Shown: positions 1 to 7,548 of the stretch, in pieces
Position numbering within the stretch: position 1 is the stretch's first letter
Layout: each line of letters starts with the position of its first letter
Assembly (NCBI GenBank): GCA_946408345.1
Contig: CAMJRR010000003.1
Span: 1 to 64,000 of the forward strand
Direction of reading: 5' to 3'
Source of the DNA: an uncultured Bacteroidales bacterium
Lineage (GTDB): Bacteria > Bacteroidota > Bacteroidia > Bacteroidales > F082
DNA: 64,000 nucleotides
Position numbers and translations under genes: made by a program
Notes under the pieces: generated by a model
Told to the model about the DNA's origin: nothing
Database searches by the model: none
Seen by the model: only the letters and a program-made list of their open reading frames with translations

Positions 1-45
1 TGGGGGTTCCTTGTTTGGACGAGGGTTCGACTCCCTCCATCTCCA
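1..45 (+). ncRNA. ssrA: tmRNA, 3' end (partial)
   Basis: The first 45 bases read as the 3' end of transfer-messenger RNA: GGACG, then a T-arm (stem GAGGG/CCCTC around TTCGACT), then the acceptor strand CATCTCC and discriminator A. This matches the conserved tmRNA 3' end (GGACGnGGGTTCnAnTCCCnCC...CTCCACCA). CCA is not fully encoded, as is usual in this phylum. The rest of the gene lies upstream of the window. The last 15 bases lie within the attachment repeat, so the island restores the tmRNA end at its left border. A tRNA is less likely because GGACG directly precedes the T-arm. Confidence 0.8.
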
Positions 46-55
46 CTTTTTGGAC
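31..55. repeat. attL, 25-bp direct repeat
   Basis: Identical to 42703-42727, starting CTCCCTCC and ending TTTGGAC. The preceding base differs (A here, C on the right) and so does the following base. The first half encodes the tmRNA acceptor end, so integration leaves ssrA intact. Confidence 0.85.
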
Positions 56-63
56 GCAAAACT

Positions 64-85
64 CGCTGATTTTCAGCGGGTTTTT
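64..85 (+). terminator. ssrA terminator supplied by the island
   Basis: The stem CGCTGA/TCAGCG (64-69 and 73-78) with a TTT loop is followed by GG and TTTTT. It mirrors the terminator just after attR (42734-42757) but differs in loop sequence and lower stem. The island thus brings its own tmRNA terminator. Confidence 0.7.
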
Positions 86-235
86 GTTTTTATCCAACTT
101 ATAGTCCCTTTTTTAGTCCCCTTTTTTGCCCTAAAAGCTTGAAAATGTGTGGAGACGCTTTTCTCCACAACCTTTGTTTTGAAAGCATCTAAATTTCATA
201 AGACTTGCATTTTTTCAGACATTCCGAATTATGAC

Positions 236-269
236 AAAAAAGGGTGCCTAGACAAAAAGAGGCACCCTT
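236..269 (-). terminator. Terminator after the DUF3853 gene
   Basis: A perfect 10-bp stem, AAGGGTGCCT (240-249) and AGGCACCCTT (260-269), is followed on the minus strand by six T residues. It ends the minus-strand transcript that finishes at 299. Confidence 0.75.
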
Positions 270-298
270 ACTTCTAGTAATAATTCTGTTCTGATTTA

Positions 299-622
299 TT
301 ATTTCTTCGACTTCCTGAGACTTGTGTTGCGGTATTTCTTTGAGACACGAAGGATGTCAAGAGCATAATTAGCATCACAGACGATTATATCGCCAATTTG
401 TGATATAGCATCATCTATCTCACCGCTGCTTTTGATTCTTTGGGCCGTTGGTTTTGAGCAGCCAAACAATTGAGCAATACCAGCAATCCCATAAACGAGA
501 TGCTTTTTGGTGGATGTAGTTTTACCTTCACTTTCCAATTCGTAATCTTTCAAAGCCATAGCAAACACTTCTTTTAAGTCCGATAAGGTCGCTTGAAAAA
601 GTGGTTTGTCTAAGTTTATCAT
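299..622 (-). CDS. DUF3853 family helix-turn-helix protein, copy 1
   Basis: This 107-residue protein belongs to the Bacteroidetes DUF3853 family. Residues ~44-80 carry the family core: YGIAGIAQLFGCS, then PTAQRIKSSGEIDDAI, which resembles a MerR/excisionase-type winged helix in which a recognition helix reads a fixed site. It is the gene closest to attL, where excisionases (recombination directionality factors) often lie, so that role is an inference. A second family member of the same length lies at 29089-29412, with a similar core and a different N-terminus. The ATG at 622 is the only start that keeps the conserved N-terminus. Confidence 0.8.
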   Translation of the reverse strand: MINLDKPLFQATLSDLKEVFAMALKDYELESEGKTTSTKKHLVYGIAGIAQLFGCSKPTAQRIKSSGEIDDAISQIGDIIVCDANYALDILRVSKKYRNTSLRKSKK

Positions 623-819
623 TATTGATTATATTGCCATTTACAATAAAGCACTAATGCTTAAACCTTCTGAATTACACTAATCTATATGTCGCTTTTG
701 ACTTGGTGATTTATTTCTTATCTGTTTCATTACTCTAATGTTTAATACTACTTTCTATTTTCTAACTAACTATCTCTCCTTTAGCTTTTTATCTCTTCAT
801 GGGCAACTTCTCCTTCCTT

Positions 820-1206
820 TTAGTGAATAAGCTTGTAATTTCGTTCTATGATGATTCTAAAATGTTCTTCCAGTGTCTCCTTATCGTTTGGAATTATTGT
901 AATCGTTGAACTATACCATCTGAAAAGATAGGCTCCAGGATTAATACTGTCAGGAAAAGCGTCTGTCGTATATTCCACTTCGCTGAATGGATTATCATTA
1001 GCATCAAAAACTATAATCCCCAGACAATAATACCAAAATCCAATCTGAGCGGTCATCCTCTTACATTCCACAATAACAGAGAAGCTAAGGCCGTGTTTAT
1101 TGATGATTCGTTCTGCCTGATATTGGATTTCATAACAAGCAGCTGGAATTATGGATTCTCTGATAATGATGCCGTTCTTTGTGATGGTATAGTATAGTGA
1201 GGTCAT
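820..1206 (-). CDS. Hypothetical protein, 128 aa
   Basis: I recognise no family. The protein is soluble-looking, rich in Ile and Tyr, without a signal peptide, membrane segment or clear catalytic motif. Its start lies 9 bp after the stop of the primase-like gene upstream, so the two are probably co-transcribed. The 198 bp between its stop and the DUF3853 gene is AT-rich and holds no gene that I can see. Confidence 0.6.
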   Translation of the reverse strand: MTSLYYTITKNGIIIRESIIPAACYEIQYQAERIINKHGLSFSVIVECKRMTAQIGFWYYCLGIIVFDANDNPFSEVEYTTDAFPDSINPGAYLFRWYSSTITIIPNDKETLEEHFRIIIERNYKLIH

Positions 1207-1215
1207 AAGGTTAGG

Positions 1216-2103
1216 TTATTTATATGCTGATCCTACTGTTTTTCTGATTTCGGTAGCAGGAAAACCGTTGAGGTCGTCCTGATAGTAAGCCACCAAGTAA
1301 TCCGTTGCGATGTCCTCTGGTATTCCGTCGTATCTGAAAAAACTCGCTAGGATATAGAGGTTCTTATTTCGGCAGCCAGGGTACATGCTATAGTGTGCCT
1401 CGAATAAAGTGTGAGAGTCTTGGATTTTTTTCCTAATCTCCTTGTAGTCAGTGAGCGATGTGGCTGGGAATATGATGTCCTTGGTGGCTGTTGCTGGCAT
1501 GGAGGGTGGTGTAATGGGTGTGATTGGTGGCTCGAAGTGATAGAGCTCAGGCCTTTTATTAAACCACAGCTTAGGATCGGCACTTACGAAACAGGCTCTT
1601 GAGACATTGCTACAAGCCAGGTCAAACTTCAGGTCAGTCCTTCCGATTAGGCCCATAGTATTCCCCAGGTCATTATATAGGTCCTTGTGATAGGTGGGGT
1701 CTGAAAGGTCGTGTAATACCAGCACTTTCAGACCCGTTCCAGTTGGTGACGTGAAGAAGGCCAGCACATAAGGAAAACTTTTCATTCTCTCTTTTTCGGC
1801 ATCCAAATCATTCACACCATCCAAGTCAAGGCAGATGATTGGGTTGGTGTTAATTAGTCCATCATCCTTTCGCTCCGAGAATACACCAGAGAAGCAAAAG
1901 ACCGGGAGCAGCTTTACCTTCAGTTCGTTCTGCTTGTCGTGGTCGGCCTCATTCCTGATTTGGCTTATACATGATTTCAGTTCTGGCGATGGATGTTTGA
2001 TGTTGTCGAGAACATCAAGTATCAGGCATTGGTACGGTAGTCTGGTCTCTGTGATGTTAGAGAATCCACTTACTCTTATTTCTCTTAAGCTATAATAACA
2101 CAT
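1216..2103 (-). CDS. BT4734/VirE_N-type primase-like protein
   Basis: The 295-residue protein matches the BT4734-like (VirE N-terminal) family, related to archaeo-eukaryotic primases. Residues ~60-190 contain the acidic motif CLDLDGV (91-97) and SPTGTGLK (119-126), typical of this fold's catalytic and nucleotide-contacting strands. A C-terminal helical part with GCRNKNLY (243-250) resembles the primase C-terminal (PriCT) domains of satellite replicases. Longer relatives fuse this domain to a VirE/D5-like helicase; here a separate helicase-like gene lies immediately upstream. Together they probably start island replication. The protein is shorter than full primase-helicases and so depends on a partner. 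Confidence 0.75.
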   Translation of the reverse strand: MCYYSLREIRVSGFSNITETRLPYQCLILDVLDNIKHPSPELKSCISQIRNEADHDKQNELKVKLLPVFCFSGVFSERKDDGLINTNPIICLDLDGVNDLDAEKERMKSFPYVLAFFTSPTGTGLKVLVLHDLSDPTYHKDLYNDLGNTMGLIGRTDLKFDLACSNVSRACFVSADPKLWFNKRPELYHFEPPITPITPPSMPATATKDIIFPATSLTDYKEIRKKIQDSHTLFEAHYSMYPGCRNKNLYILASFFRYDGIPEDIATDYLVAYYQDDLNGFPATEIRKTVGSAYK

Positions 2104-2119
2104 TTTCTTCTATTTTACT

Positions 2120-2205
2120 GGGACAATTACAGTTACATCTTTTTTACTCCATTTTTTATGTAGAAATACTATACTATATATAGGGAGACAGAAAAAAATG
2201 GACAA
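2120..2205. repeat. Intergenic repeat, copy A
   Basis: This segment resembles 11495-11569 in the same orientation: a shared start GGGAC(A/G)ATTA(C/T)AGTTACATC, a central TACTATATATA, and a shared end AAAAAAATGGACA. Both copies contain an inverted repeat, CCATTTTT...AAAAATGG. Here it lies between the helicase stop and the primase start. It may be a regulator or replication-protein site; the function is unknown. Confidence 0.55.
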
Positions 2206-2255
2206 ATAATGGTATAGCATCAGATAGACCGCAATGTAATCGTCCTTTTGGTTAT

Positions 2256-3890
2256 TTACTTGATTTTCATTGTAATTTGCAGTTCGTTTTGTAAGTATTT
2301 GATTAGTCTAGTATATCGATCTTTACCTTTTTTGTCTTTGGGGATGATTGAATACAGGTCGTCAAGGGTTATGGTGAAACTATATGGCCTGTTATGCTCT
2401 ATTGCGTTCCTGATATTTGCATCATAACCCATAAGGAATGTAAGGTCAATCATGTAACCTTTCTCTGGTTTCGTATACTTCGGGCATGGGTTAGTGAGGC
2501 CGATTATCTTGCAGCCTGGATTAGAGTTTGCCTTGAAATACTCCTGAACCTCCCACATCAAGTTATAATCAATGTCCTCAGAGAAATACACCTTTATTGG
2601 CAATCCCTGGTGTTTCCTTATCTGGAGCCTGCATATTGTCTGTACGATTAAGGATTTCTTATAATCCCCAAACTCACACTTAAAACCGAACATAGACCCG
2701 ATGTCAGAAGTGATATTGTCGGGCAGGTTCCATTCGCCTAGAAACATAATGCTCTCAAAATCTCGGTACTCATTACTGCCTCTATCCTGCCCAGAACCTC
2801 TATAGATTACTTTCAGATTAGAATCGACAGCACCATTCTTCACCAAAATTTCTTTCAAACGGACAGGGAAGTTGTATGATTCCTTTGCGGTTTCATATTT
2901 ATCAGCTTCTCCAGTGTTCTTGAAGACATCAATTGTTTTCCAAGTCACCACTAAGAGTTTTTCTTTCTGTGTAATATCGGCAATCATCTTCATCAGTTCG
3001 GGGGCATACTTTTCAAAATCGTCCACTTTAAAGCCTTCCTTGTTTTTCCTTTTTATGGGCATCGGGAACTGTATGAACTCAATATCTGAGCTGTACCTCG
3101 TTCCTGATAGCGGCAGCATCCTTTTATCCTTATCAAACACGATGTCGGCTGTACCATCGAAGAGAATCACAACATGTTCCCCAGCAAAATCTATAACCTT
3201 CTGCTGTATTGGTGAAAATCCATCCGAAAGAACATGTTGAAGTATTCTTTCAGTCTTGTATTCGTTCAGGGCATTAGTTTTTCCGAAGAGTTTATATTTG
3301 CCCACCTTATAAGCAGCACTAAGCTCTCCGATTGAACCGTATGTATGCCTATAGTATGTCTTCTTGCCAATAACCACAGAATCTATGGTATGACCCGTCT
3401 TATGAGTCTTGGTGCAGTCTATATAGGTCAAAACATCCATAATCTGTTGTGGTATCGAATAAGGCTCAGGGTAGAAGTTTATCAGCTCATCGATTAGAAT
3501 GTATTTCCTTTTCTTCCCAAACCCATAGTCCAGGAACAGCTCTATGGGGTCTATAATCAGTCTAGCCGATGTTATGACTAGGGTATCTTTCATCATCAGG
3601 CCTATCGGGTTGTTCCTGTAGCTTTCCATCTCACTTATATTCCTAGTGTGTAGAATAAAAGTTGTGGGTAGTTTCATTGATAATTCTTCTGCTGCTTCTA
3701 TGGTGGGGACGACGATTAGAACACCATCAGAGGCATGGGTTTTGGCGATTTCCGAGATAATAGTAGTCTTCCCGGAACCACAAGATGATGCTGATATATG
3801 AAGACCATTGGTGTTTGGAAAAGGTGAGGAACAATTCAAGAAGTACATCGTTTCCTCGCCAGATGACGGATCTATTTTCAGTTGTATCAT
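2256..3890 (-). CDS. SF2-like helicase / P-loop ATPase
   Basis: This 544-residue protein has a Walker A motif, ASSCGSGKTT (34-43), and a Walker B, ILIDE (131-135), spaced as in superfamily 2 helicases. VPTIEAAEEL (~61-70) corresponds to motif Ia, and the C-terminal half (IMFLGEWNLP, QTICRLQIRK) resembles motif V/VI strands with an arginine finger. Similar proteins sit beside BT4734-type primases in Bacteroidetes islands, and here the primase-like gene lies 152 bp downstream. A DNA unwinding role in island replication is inferred. The start ATG at 3890 leaves only 33 residues before Walker A. I see no nuclease domain. Confidence 0.65.
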   Translation of the reverse strand: MIQLKIDPSSGEETMYFLNCSSPFPNTNGLHISASSCGSGKTTIISEIAKTHASDGVLIVVPTIEAAEELSMKLPTTFILHTRNISEMESYRNNPIGLMMKDTLVITSARLIIDPIELFLDYGFGKKRKYILIDELINFYPEPYSIPQQIMDVLTYIDCTKTHKTGHTIDSVVIGKKTYYRHTYGSIGELSAAYKVGKYKLFGKTNALNEYKTERILQHVLSDGFSPIQQKVIDFAGEHVVILFDGTADIVFDKDKRMLPLSGTRYSSDIEFIQFPMPIKRKNKEGFKVDDFEKYAPELMKMIADITQKEKLLVVTWKTIDVFKNTGEADKYETAKESYNFPVRLKEILVKNGAVDSNLKVIYRGSGQDRGSNEYRDFESIMFLGEWNLPDNITSDIGSMFGFKCEFGDYKKSLIVQTICRLQIRKHQGLPIKVYFSEDIDYNLMWEVQEYFKANSNPGCKIIGLTNPCPKYTKPEKGYMIDLTFLMGYDANIRNAIEHNRPYSFTITLDDLYSIIPKDKKGKDRYTRLIKYLQNELQITMKIK

Positions 3891-3909
3891 GGGTTAAAGT
3901 ATTGTTAGG

Positions 3910-3937
3910 AGGGGCCAGCGTAGAAGAGCCAGCCCCT
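3910..3937 (-). promoter_or_regulatory. GC-rich intergenic hairpin 1
   Basis: On the minus strand this forms a 10-bp stem (two G-U pairs) with AGGGG/CCCCU at its base and an 8-base loop. No U-tract follows, so it is not a classic terminator. Related hairpins occupy the next gaps (4452-4475, 5051-5076, 5954-5999). Confidence 0.5.
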
Positions 3938-3952
3938 ATTGCTGATGATTGA

Positions 3953-4408
3953 TTAGTAATCGTAAGAATAGACCGTCCCGATGTAAACCTTCTTGATACC
4001 TTCATCCTTGGCATAAAACAGGAATTCTGGAAGGGTGAAAAGTTCGCCATTCTCGAAGTAAATCAGAATGTCGCCGAAGAGACACACATCTCTATGCCAC
4101 CAACTATAAAGGGCATTAAAACCTTTGAATGGGTTCAGGACGATGTTTTTCAGGCGATCAATGGTTTCAAGCAAATAGTTAAGATCGCTAGGGAGGTCTA
4201 TGGTTCCCTTGTCTGAGTCAAGAATGGAATCGCTCGGAAATAGACCTTTCAATTCATCCAGAGCCACCTTACGGTCAACATCTTCTATCCGGCCCAACTC
4301 CCATGGATTCTGGTCGAAGAAGAATTTGTTTAGTTTCCAGTCATTCACCTCTAAGTCGTTTGGATCGATAGGTGAAGTTGCAAGTTGAATTAAATACTTG
4401 TTGTACAT
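3953..4408 (-). CDS. Hypothetical protein, 151 aa
   Basis: I recognise no family. The protein is acidic, with Trp and Phe clusters and the C-terminal motif DVCLFGDILIYFENGELF. There is no signal peptide or membrane span. It lies between GC-rich intergenic hairpins on both sides in a minus-strand run with the helicase, another small hypothetical and a DNA methylase, so it is probably an accessory protein of the island's DNA metabolism. Confidence 0.6.
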   Translation of the reverse strand: MYNKYLIQLATSPIDPNDLEVNDWKLNKFFFDQNPWELGRIEDVDRKVALDELKGLFPSDSILDSDKGTIDLPSDLNYLLETIDRLKNIVLNPFKGFNALYSWWHRDVCLFGDILIYFENGELFTLPEFLFYAKDEGIKKVYIGTVYSYDY

Positions 4409-4451
4409 AGCTTTAAGATTTTATTGTTTTCATTGATTAAAAAGTTTGAAT

Positions 4452-4475
4452 GGGGCTGGTGTAGCAGCCAGCCCC
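4452..4475 (-). promoter_or_regulatory. GC-rich intergenic hairpin 2
   Basis: A perfect 8-bp stem, GGGGCTGG (4452-4459) and CCAGCCCC (4468-4475), with an 8-base loop and no U-tract. It shares GCCAGCCCC with the hairpin at 3910-3937. Confidence 0.55.
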
Positions 4476-4486
4476 GTTTGAATGAA

Positions 4487-5017
4487 TTAGAATATTTTTA
4501 GATCGGGCATTTCTAGCAACATAGAAGTGAATAGGCCAAATGATTCAGATGATGTGACACGGTTTTCCGTCGTGTCATCTTTATCGCCATTGAATAAAAT
4601 ATGGCCACAACCCAAATCCTCGTCCCATACATAATAGAATCGTTGTGTATGGTCGAAAACACAGGCAGAAAAAGTCCACACTTCAGCACTTGTTATAAGA
4701 GCGTTGTATGCATCTTCCTCTACCCCTTCACCGATAAACAAATAATTCCCACTGCTTCTGAAGAATACTATGGAACACTCCTTGTAGGGTTTGTCAAGGG
4801 AACAGACGAAGTCAACCTCTTTGTCCTTACAGACCTGAGCAATTTTCTTCCAGCTTTCAGGATTGCCCATGTCCTTTGGAAGTTCACCAAGGTCGATATC
4901 TTCAATTGGATCTCCGTATTGAAAGACTTCATAACTGAGTAAGTTTGGTGTTGCTTCATTTTTCTTACTGGCTTCACCCTCACTCAAGGCTTCACCTTCT
5001 TTGTTTTCTTTTTTCAT
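4487..5017 (-). CDS. Hypothetical protein, 176 aa
   Basis: I recognise no family. The first ~25 residues are a charged Lys/Glu-rich tail, followed by a compact domain with many aromatic residues (GNYLFIGEG, RFYYVWDEDLGCGH). No catalytic motif, signal or membrane span is visible. It follows the methylase gene in the same direction with a hairpin-containing gap, and precedes another unknown small gene. Confidence 0.6.
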   Translation of the reverse strand: MKKENKEGEALSEGEASKKNEATPNLLSYEVFQYGDPIEDIDLGELPKDMGNPESWKKIAQVCKDKEVDFVCSLDKPYKECSIVFFRSSGNYLFIGEGVEEDAYNALITSAEVWTFSACVFDHTQRFYYVWDEDLGCGHILFNGDKDDTTENRVTSSESFGLFTSMLLEMPDLKIF

Positions 5018-5050
5018 TTGTTTAGAGGTTAATGATTTAAATTCAAGAAA

Positions 5051-5076
5051 GCCGTCACTAAGGGTGCCATGACGGT
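5051..5076 (-). promoter_or_regulatory. Intergenic hairpin 3
   Basis: Arms GCCGTCA (5051-5057) and TGACGGT (5070-5076) form a short stem in the gap between the methylase and the 176-residue gene. No U-tract follows on the minus strand. It is weaker than the neighbouring hairpins. Confidence 0.35.
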
Positions 5077-5111
5077 CATATCACTGCTGCACCTGGCTGA
5101 ATCGTTTGCAG

Positions 5112-5936
5112 TCAATTCAGATAGTTGGTAATTATTAGTTCTTCACCAGTACGGCCACTTCCATCTCGATTGACCATGCGTTTTGCTGACACAACTTCAA
5201 CATAATAACCTCCATACAAGCTCATGACAAAATCCGTGTTACTGTTGGAGAGCATACAATAGACTCCATTCCCAGAAAGATGCTGGAAGAGGTTATGGAG
5301 ACGCATATGGTCGTCCTCGCTGAACCCGCCCTTTTGGTACCCGTCAAAGGTAGAATGGTACGGCGGATCGAAGTAAACAAAATCGCCAGCCGCAAGGCCT
5401 TTGCAAGCATTCTCGAAGTCGCTGTTCATTATTTCGACGTTCTGCAAGGCAACTGAACAATTGGAGAGGTTGGCTTCATCATTTGTCTTGATGCTTTCCT
5501 TCCAACCAAAGGCAGCATTATAATCTCCAGCTGCATTCACCCTGAAAAGCCCGTTGTAATTTGTCTTGTTGAGGAAGATAAACCGGACAGCATCTTCAAT
5601 GGTAAGGTCAGTCTCGAAACCAACATCATTGAATTCACTACGGATTTGATAATAGAAATTTTGCTTTGCCTCCATACTAGGAAGGCTGTTATAAGCCCTC
5701 TCATAAGAAGAAAGGCTACTGACAAGCTCTTCTTTATGGTCTCTCAAGCTCCGATAGACGTTAATGAGTTCCCTGTTGACATCACTAATAATTCCGTTAG
5801 TAGGACACATGTTGAAAAAGAGTGCACCTCCACCGACGAAAGGTTCTACGTAGGTATGAATATGGCGTGGCATTCTTCGCCTCAATTCCGGTAATAATTG
5901 GGTCTTGCCACCCAACCACCTCACTATTGGCTTCAT
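5112..5936 (-). CDS. DNA adenine methylase, Dam/D12 class
   Basis: This 274-residue protein is a D12-class N6-adenine methyltransferase. Motif I (SAM binding) is VEPFVGGGA (30-38) and the catalytic motif IV is DPPY (190-193). The N-terminal RWLGGKTQLLPEL is the typical family start and the length is normal. It transfers a methyl group from S-adenosylmethionine to adenine, probably in GATC-like sites. No cognate restriction enzyme is adjacent, so it is a solitary methylase, as is common in phages and islands, perhaps protecting the element from host restriction or regulating its replication. The gene lies 73 bp after the ParB-like gene, with a strong hairpin in the gap. Confidence 0.9.
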   Translation of the reverse strand: MKPIVRWLGGKTQLLPELRRRMPRHIHTYVEPFVGGGALFFNMCPTNGIISDVNRELINVYRSLRDHKEELVSSLSSYERAYNSLPSMEAKQNFYYQIRSEFNDVGFETDLTIEDAVRFIFLNKTNYNGLFRVNAAGDYNAAFGWKESIKTNDEANLSNCSVALQNVEIMNSDFENACKGLAAGDFVYFDPPYHSTFDGYQKGGFSEDDHMRLHNLFQHLSGNGVYCMLSNSNTDFVMSLYGGYYVEVVSAKRMVNRDGSGRTGEELIITNYLN

Positions 5937-5953
5937 AACATATTATTATTGAT

Positions 5954-5999
5954 AGCCTGGCCTCCCCGTCAGGTCGTCCATCAGGGGAGGCTTTGGGCT
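5954..5999 (-). promoter_or_regulatory. GC-rich intergenic hairpin 4
   Basis: Nested arms GCCTCCCC (5960-5967) and GGGGAGGC (5984-5991), with outer AGCC/GGGCT, form a strong stem between the ParB-like gene and the methylase. There is no U-tract after it on the minus strand. Confidence 0.5.
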
Positions 6000-6009
6000 A
6001 AGTTTTTAC

Positions 6010-7113
6010 TTATTTGGATGAACCAATCGGATGTTTGGCTTTATACGAAAGATAGAACTTGGTGAGTAAGGCTTGTACCTTGGAGTCTCTGCTTTCGTGG
6101 GGTGACTTCGTTCCTTTGACATCCTTGAGTTCAATGATTTGGTTCGAAGTCAAACCATTGAAGAACTGTTCAATGTAGTTCACCATTTCTTCGAAAGGAA
6201 CCTTTGTTTCATTGGAAATCTGGTCTATTACCCAGTCAGGGTACACAGTCTTACCAGGTTCTTTAGAGGCAAATTTCTTTGAAAGGCTCTCGTAGAGGCG
6301 TTTACCACAGTTGAATTTGACTTCGTTGACATTGGCAATTTCCTTCAGCTTGCCGTTATCCATGGAAGCAGCGATGATGTCACGGGAGTAGAGATTTCTG
6401 CCTTTGTCCAAGGAAAGCCAATGAACCATAGCCTTGGTCTTTGCCAAGGGATGGGCAAGGATTTCTTTAAGGAAGTCCAACTTGATTTCGGTTTTGCCAT
6501 CCCGCATCATGATAAGATTGCTAAGGTACTGCTGATCCTTCCATGGATAAGTGGCAACATTGGATTCTCTCAACAGATCGCCCACATGGTACTTATCGTT
6601 GAGTGGAATAAAGTAGAAATTGGTGAATGTGGCTTCACCAACTTTAGCTTCTTTTTCAATCTTCTCCACGGCATCCTGTCTGTGTTGGCCGTCGATGATT
6701 ACATAAATTAAATCCAAGTTCTCCGTGTCGTATGTGATAGGGGTGCCATCCTTCAGTACGACTTCAAGACCTTCATCAAGACACGTTCTTGCTGGAACAA
6801 GCATCGTAGGAGTTATGATTCCTCCTGCTTGTTTGATAGAATTGATTTTCTTTTTCACAGCCTCCACGTTGATGGATCTATTGACCTTCAAGTAAGCGAG
6901 GACTACCAAGAGTGATTTCAAATCAACTCCGGAGTAGATTACCTGCTTTTTAAGGACCGGCTTGCTTACACTTGAAACTGTGGTTGGATTGGTTTGAGTA
7001 GCCTCCTGGGGCTGCTCGTCCTTCATTTCGGTTTGAGCAATGACAGCTTGCTCGGTGCTGCCTTCCGCTACTGGATCCACCAGTGCTTCAGGTTTTTCTT
7101 TGCTATTATCCAT
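6010..7113 (-). CDS. ParB/sulfiredoxin-fold protein, 367 aa
   Basis: Residues ~60-180 resemble the ParB/Srx nuclease-like fold, with the signature VIIDGQHRQDA (138-148), the GxxRxxA loop variant that binds a nucleotide phosphate in ParB-type proteins. The N-terminal ~55 residues are a Gln/Thr/Pro-rich linker and the C-terminal ~150 residues are helical and unassigned. Phage and island ParB-fold proteins can be CTPases, nucleases or transcription regulators; I cannot tell which here. No parA lies beside it, so classical partitioning is doubtful. It has its own promoter (7318-7346) and a ~200-base leader with three stem-loops. Confidence 0.65.
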   Translation of the reverse strand: MDNSKEKPEALVDPVAEGSTEQAVIAQTEMKDEQPQEATQTNPTTVSSVSKPVLKKQVIYSGVDLKSLLVVLAYLKVNRSINVEAVKKKINSIKQAGGIITPTMLVPARTCLDEGLEVVLKDGTPITYDTENLDLIYVIIDGQHRQDAVEKIEKEAKVGEATFTNFYFIPLNDKYHVGDLLRESNVATYPWKDQQYLSNLIMMRDGKTEIKLDFLKEILAHPLAKTKAMVHWLSLDKGRNLYSRDIIAASMDNGKLKEIANVNEVKFNCGKRLYESLSKKFASKEPGKTVYPDWVIDQISNETKVPFEEMVNYIEQFFNGLTSNQIIELKDVKGTKSPHESRDSKVQALLTKFYLSYKAKHPIGSSK

Positions 7114-7311
7114 ATATTTTAAATATGAATTGTTTTTTTCGTTGTTGATGCGCCTCTACCCGGTGTGCGCCATGTCGCTGCCTCCAGCGATACACCTTAA
7201 TATATGTGCGCGTACCTCACGGTCGGCGGCACATCTTGGCTTCACATATCAGCTTTTCAAAGAACCCATCCAACACGTCTAATCGTTCTACCTATATTTT
7301 CGTGTTGAAAG
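7114..7311 (-). promoter_or_regulatory. Structured 5' leader of the ParB-like gene
   Basis: Transcription from the promoter at 7318-7346 would give a leader of ~200 bases with three stem-loops. They are CAACACG/CGTGTTG (7271-7307), TGTGC/GCACA (7205-7233), and a compound stem with outer GGTGT/ACACC (7162-7196) and inner TCGCTG/CAGCGA (7175-7190). The last two are far richer in GC than the surroundings. No long ORF occupies it. It could be a cis-acting regulatory RNA; I recognise no known riboswitch. Confidence 0.45.
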
Positions 7312-7317
7312 AGGCTG

Positions 7318-7346
7318 CAAAGCTAATGTAAAAAAATCGAGTACAA
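7318..7346 (-). promoter_or_regulatory. Promoter of the ParB-like gene
   Basis: On the minus strand the -7 element is TAGCTTTG (7318-7325), matching TAnnTTTG, with a TTG (7344-7346) 18 bp upstream as the -33 element. Confidence 0.55.
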
Positions 7347-7477
7347 GTTGCAATATGTTGATAGATAAATACTTATAATTATTCACAAAGCCCAAACAAA
7401 GAATCGTTTGCGTATCTTCTCCAATATCAAAATTTCGGATTACCTCTATTATTGAGGGTAATAGGTATTCGTGCAAC

Positions 7478-7511
7478 ACAAAAAAAACCATCTCCTTGTA
7501 GGAAGATGGTT
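7478..7511 (-). terminator. Terminator of the 501-aa gene
   Basis: The stem AACCATCT (7486-7493)/AGATGGTT (7504-7511), extended by CCT/AGG with a bulge, is followed on the minus strand by an eight-base T-run. It lies 37 bp after the stop of the minus-strand gene. Confidence 0.75.
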
Positions 7512-7548
7512 ATAGATTGGTTATAGCCAGGTTATAATTTGGCTATCG

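Noticed and set aside
1-45. Partial tRNA instead of tmRNA
   Set aside because: The GGACG directly before the T-arm and the acceptor CATCTCC match the tmRNA 3' end; a tRNA would show a variable loop and anticodon arm at that spacing. The upstream part is outside the window, so a small doubt remains.
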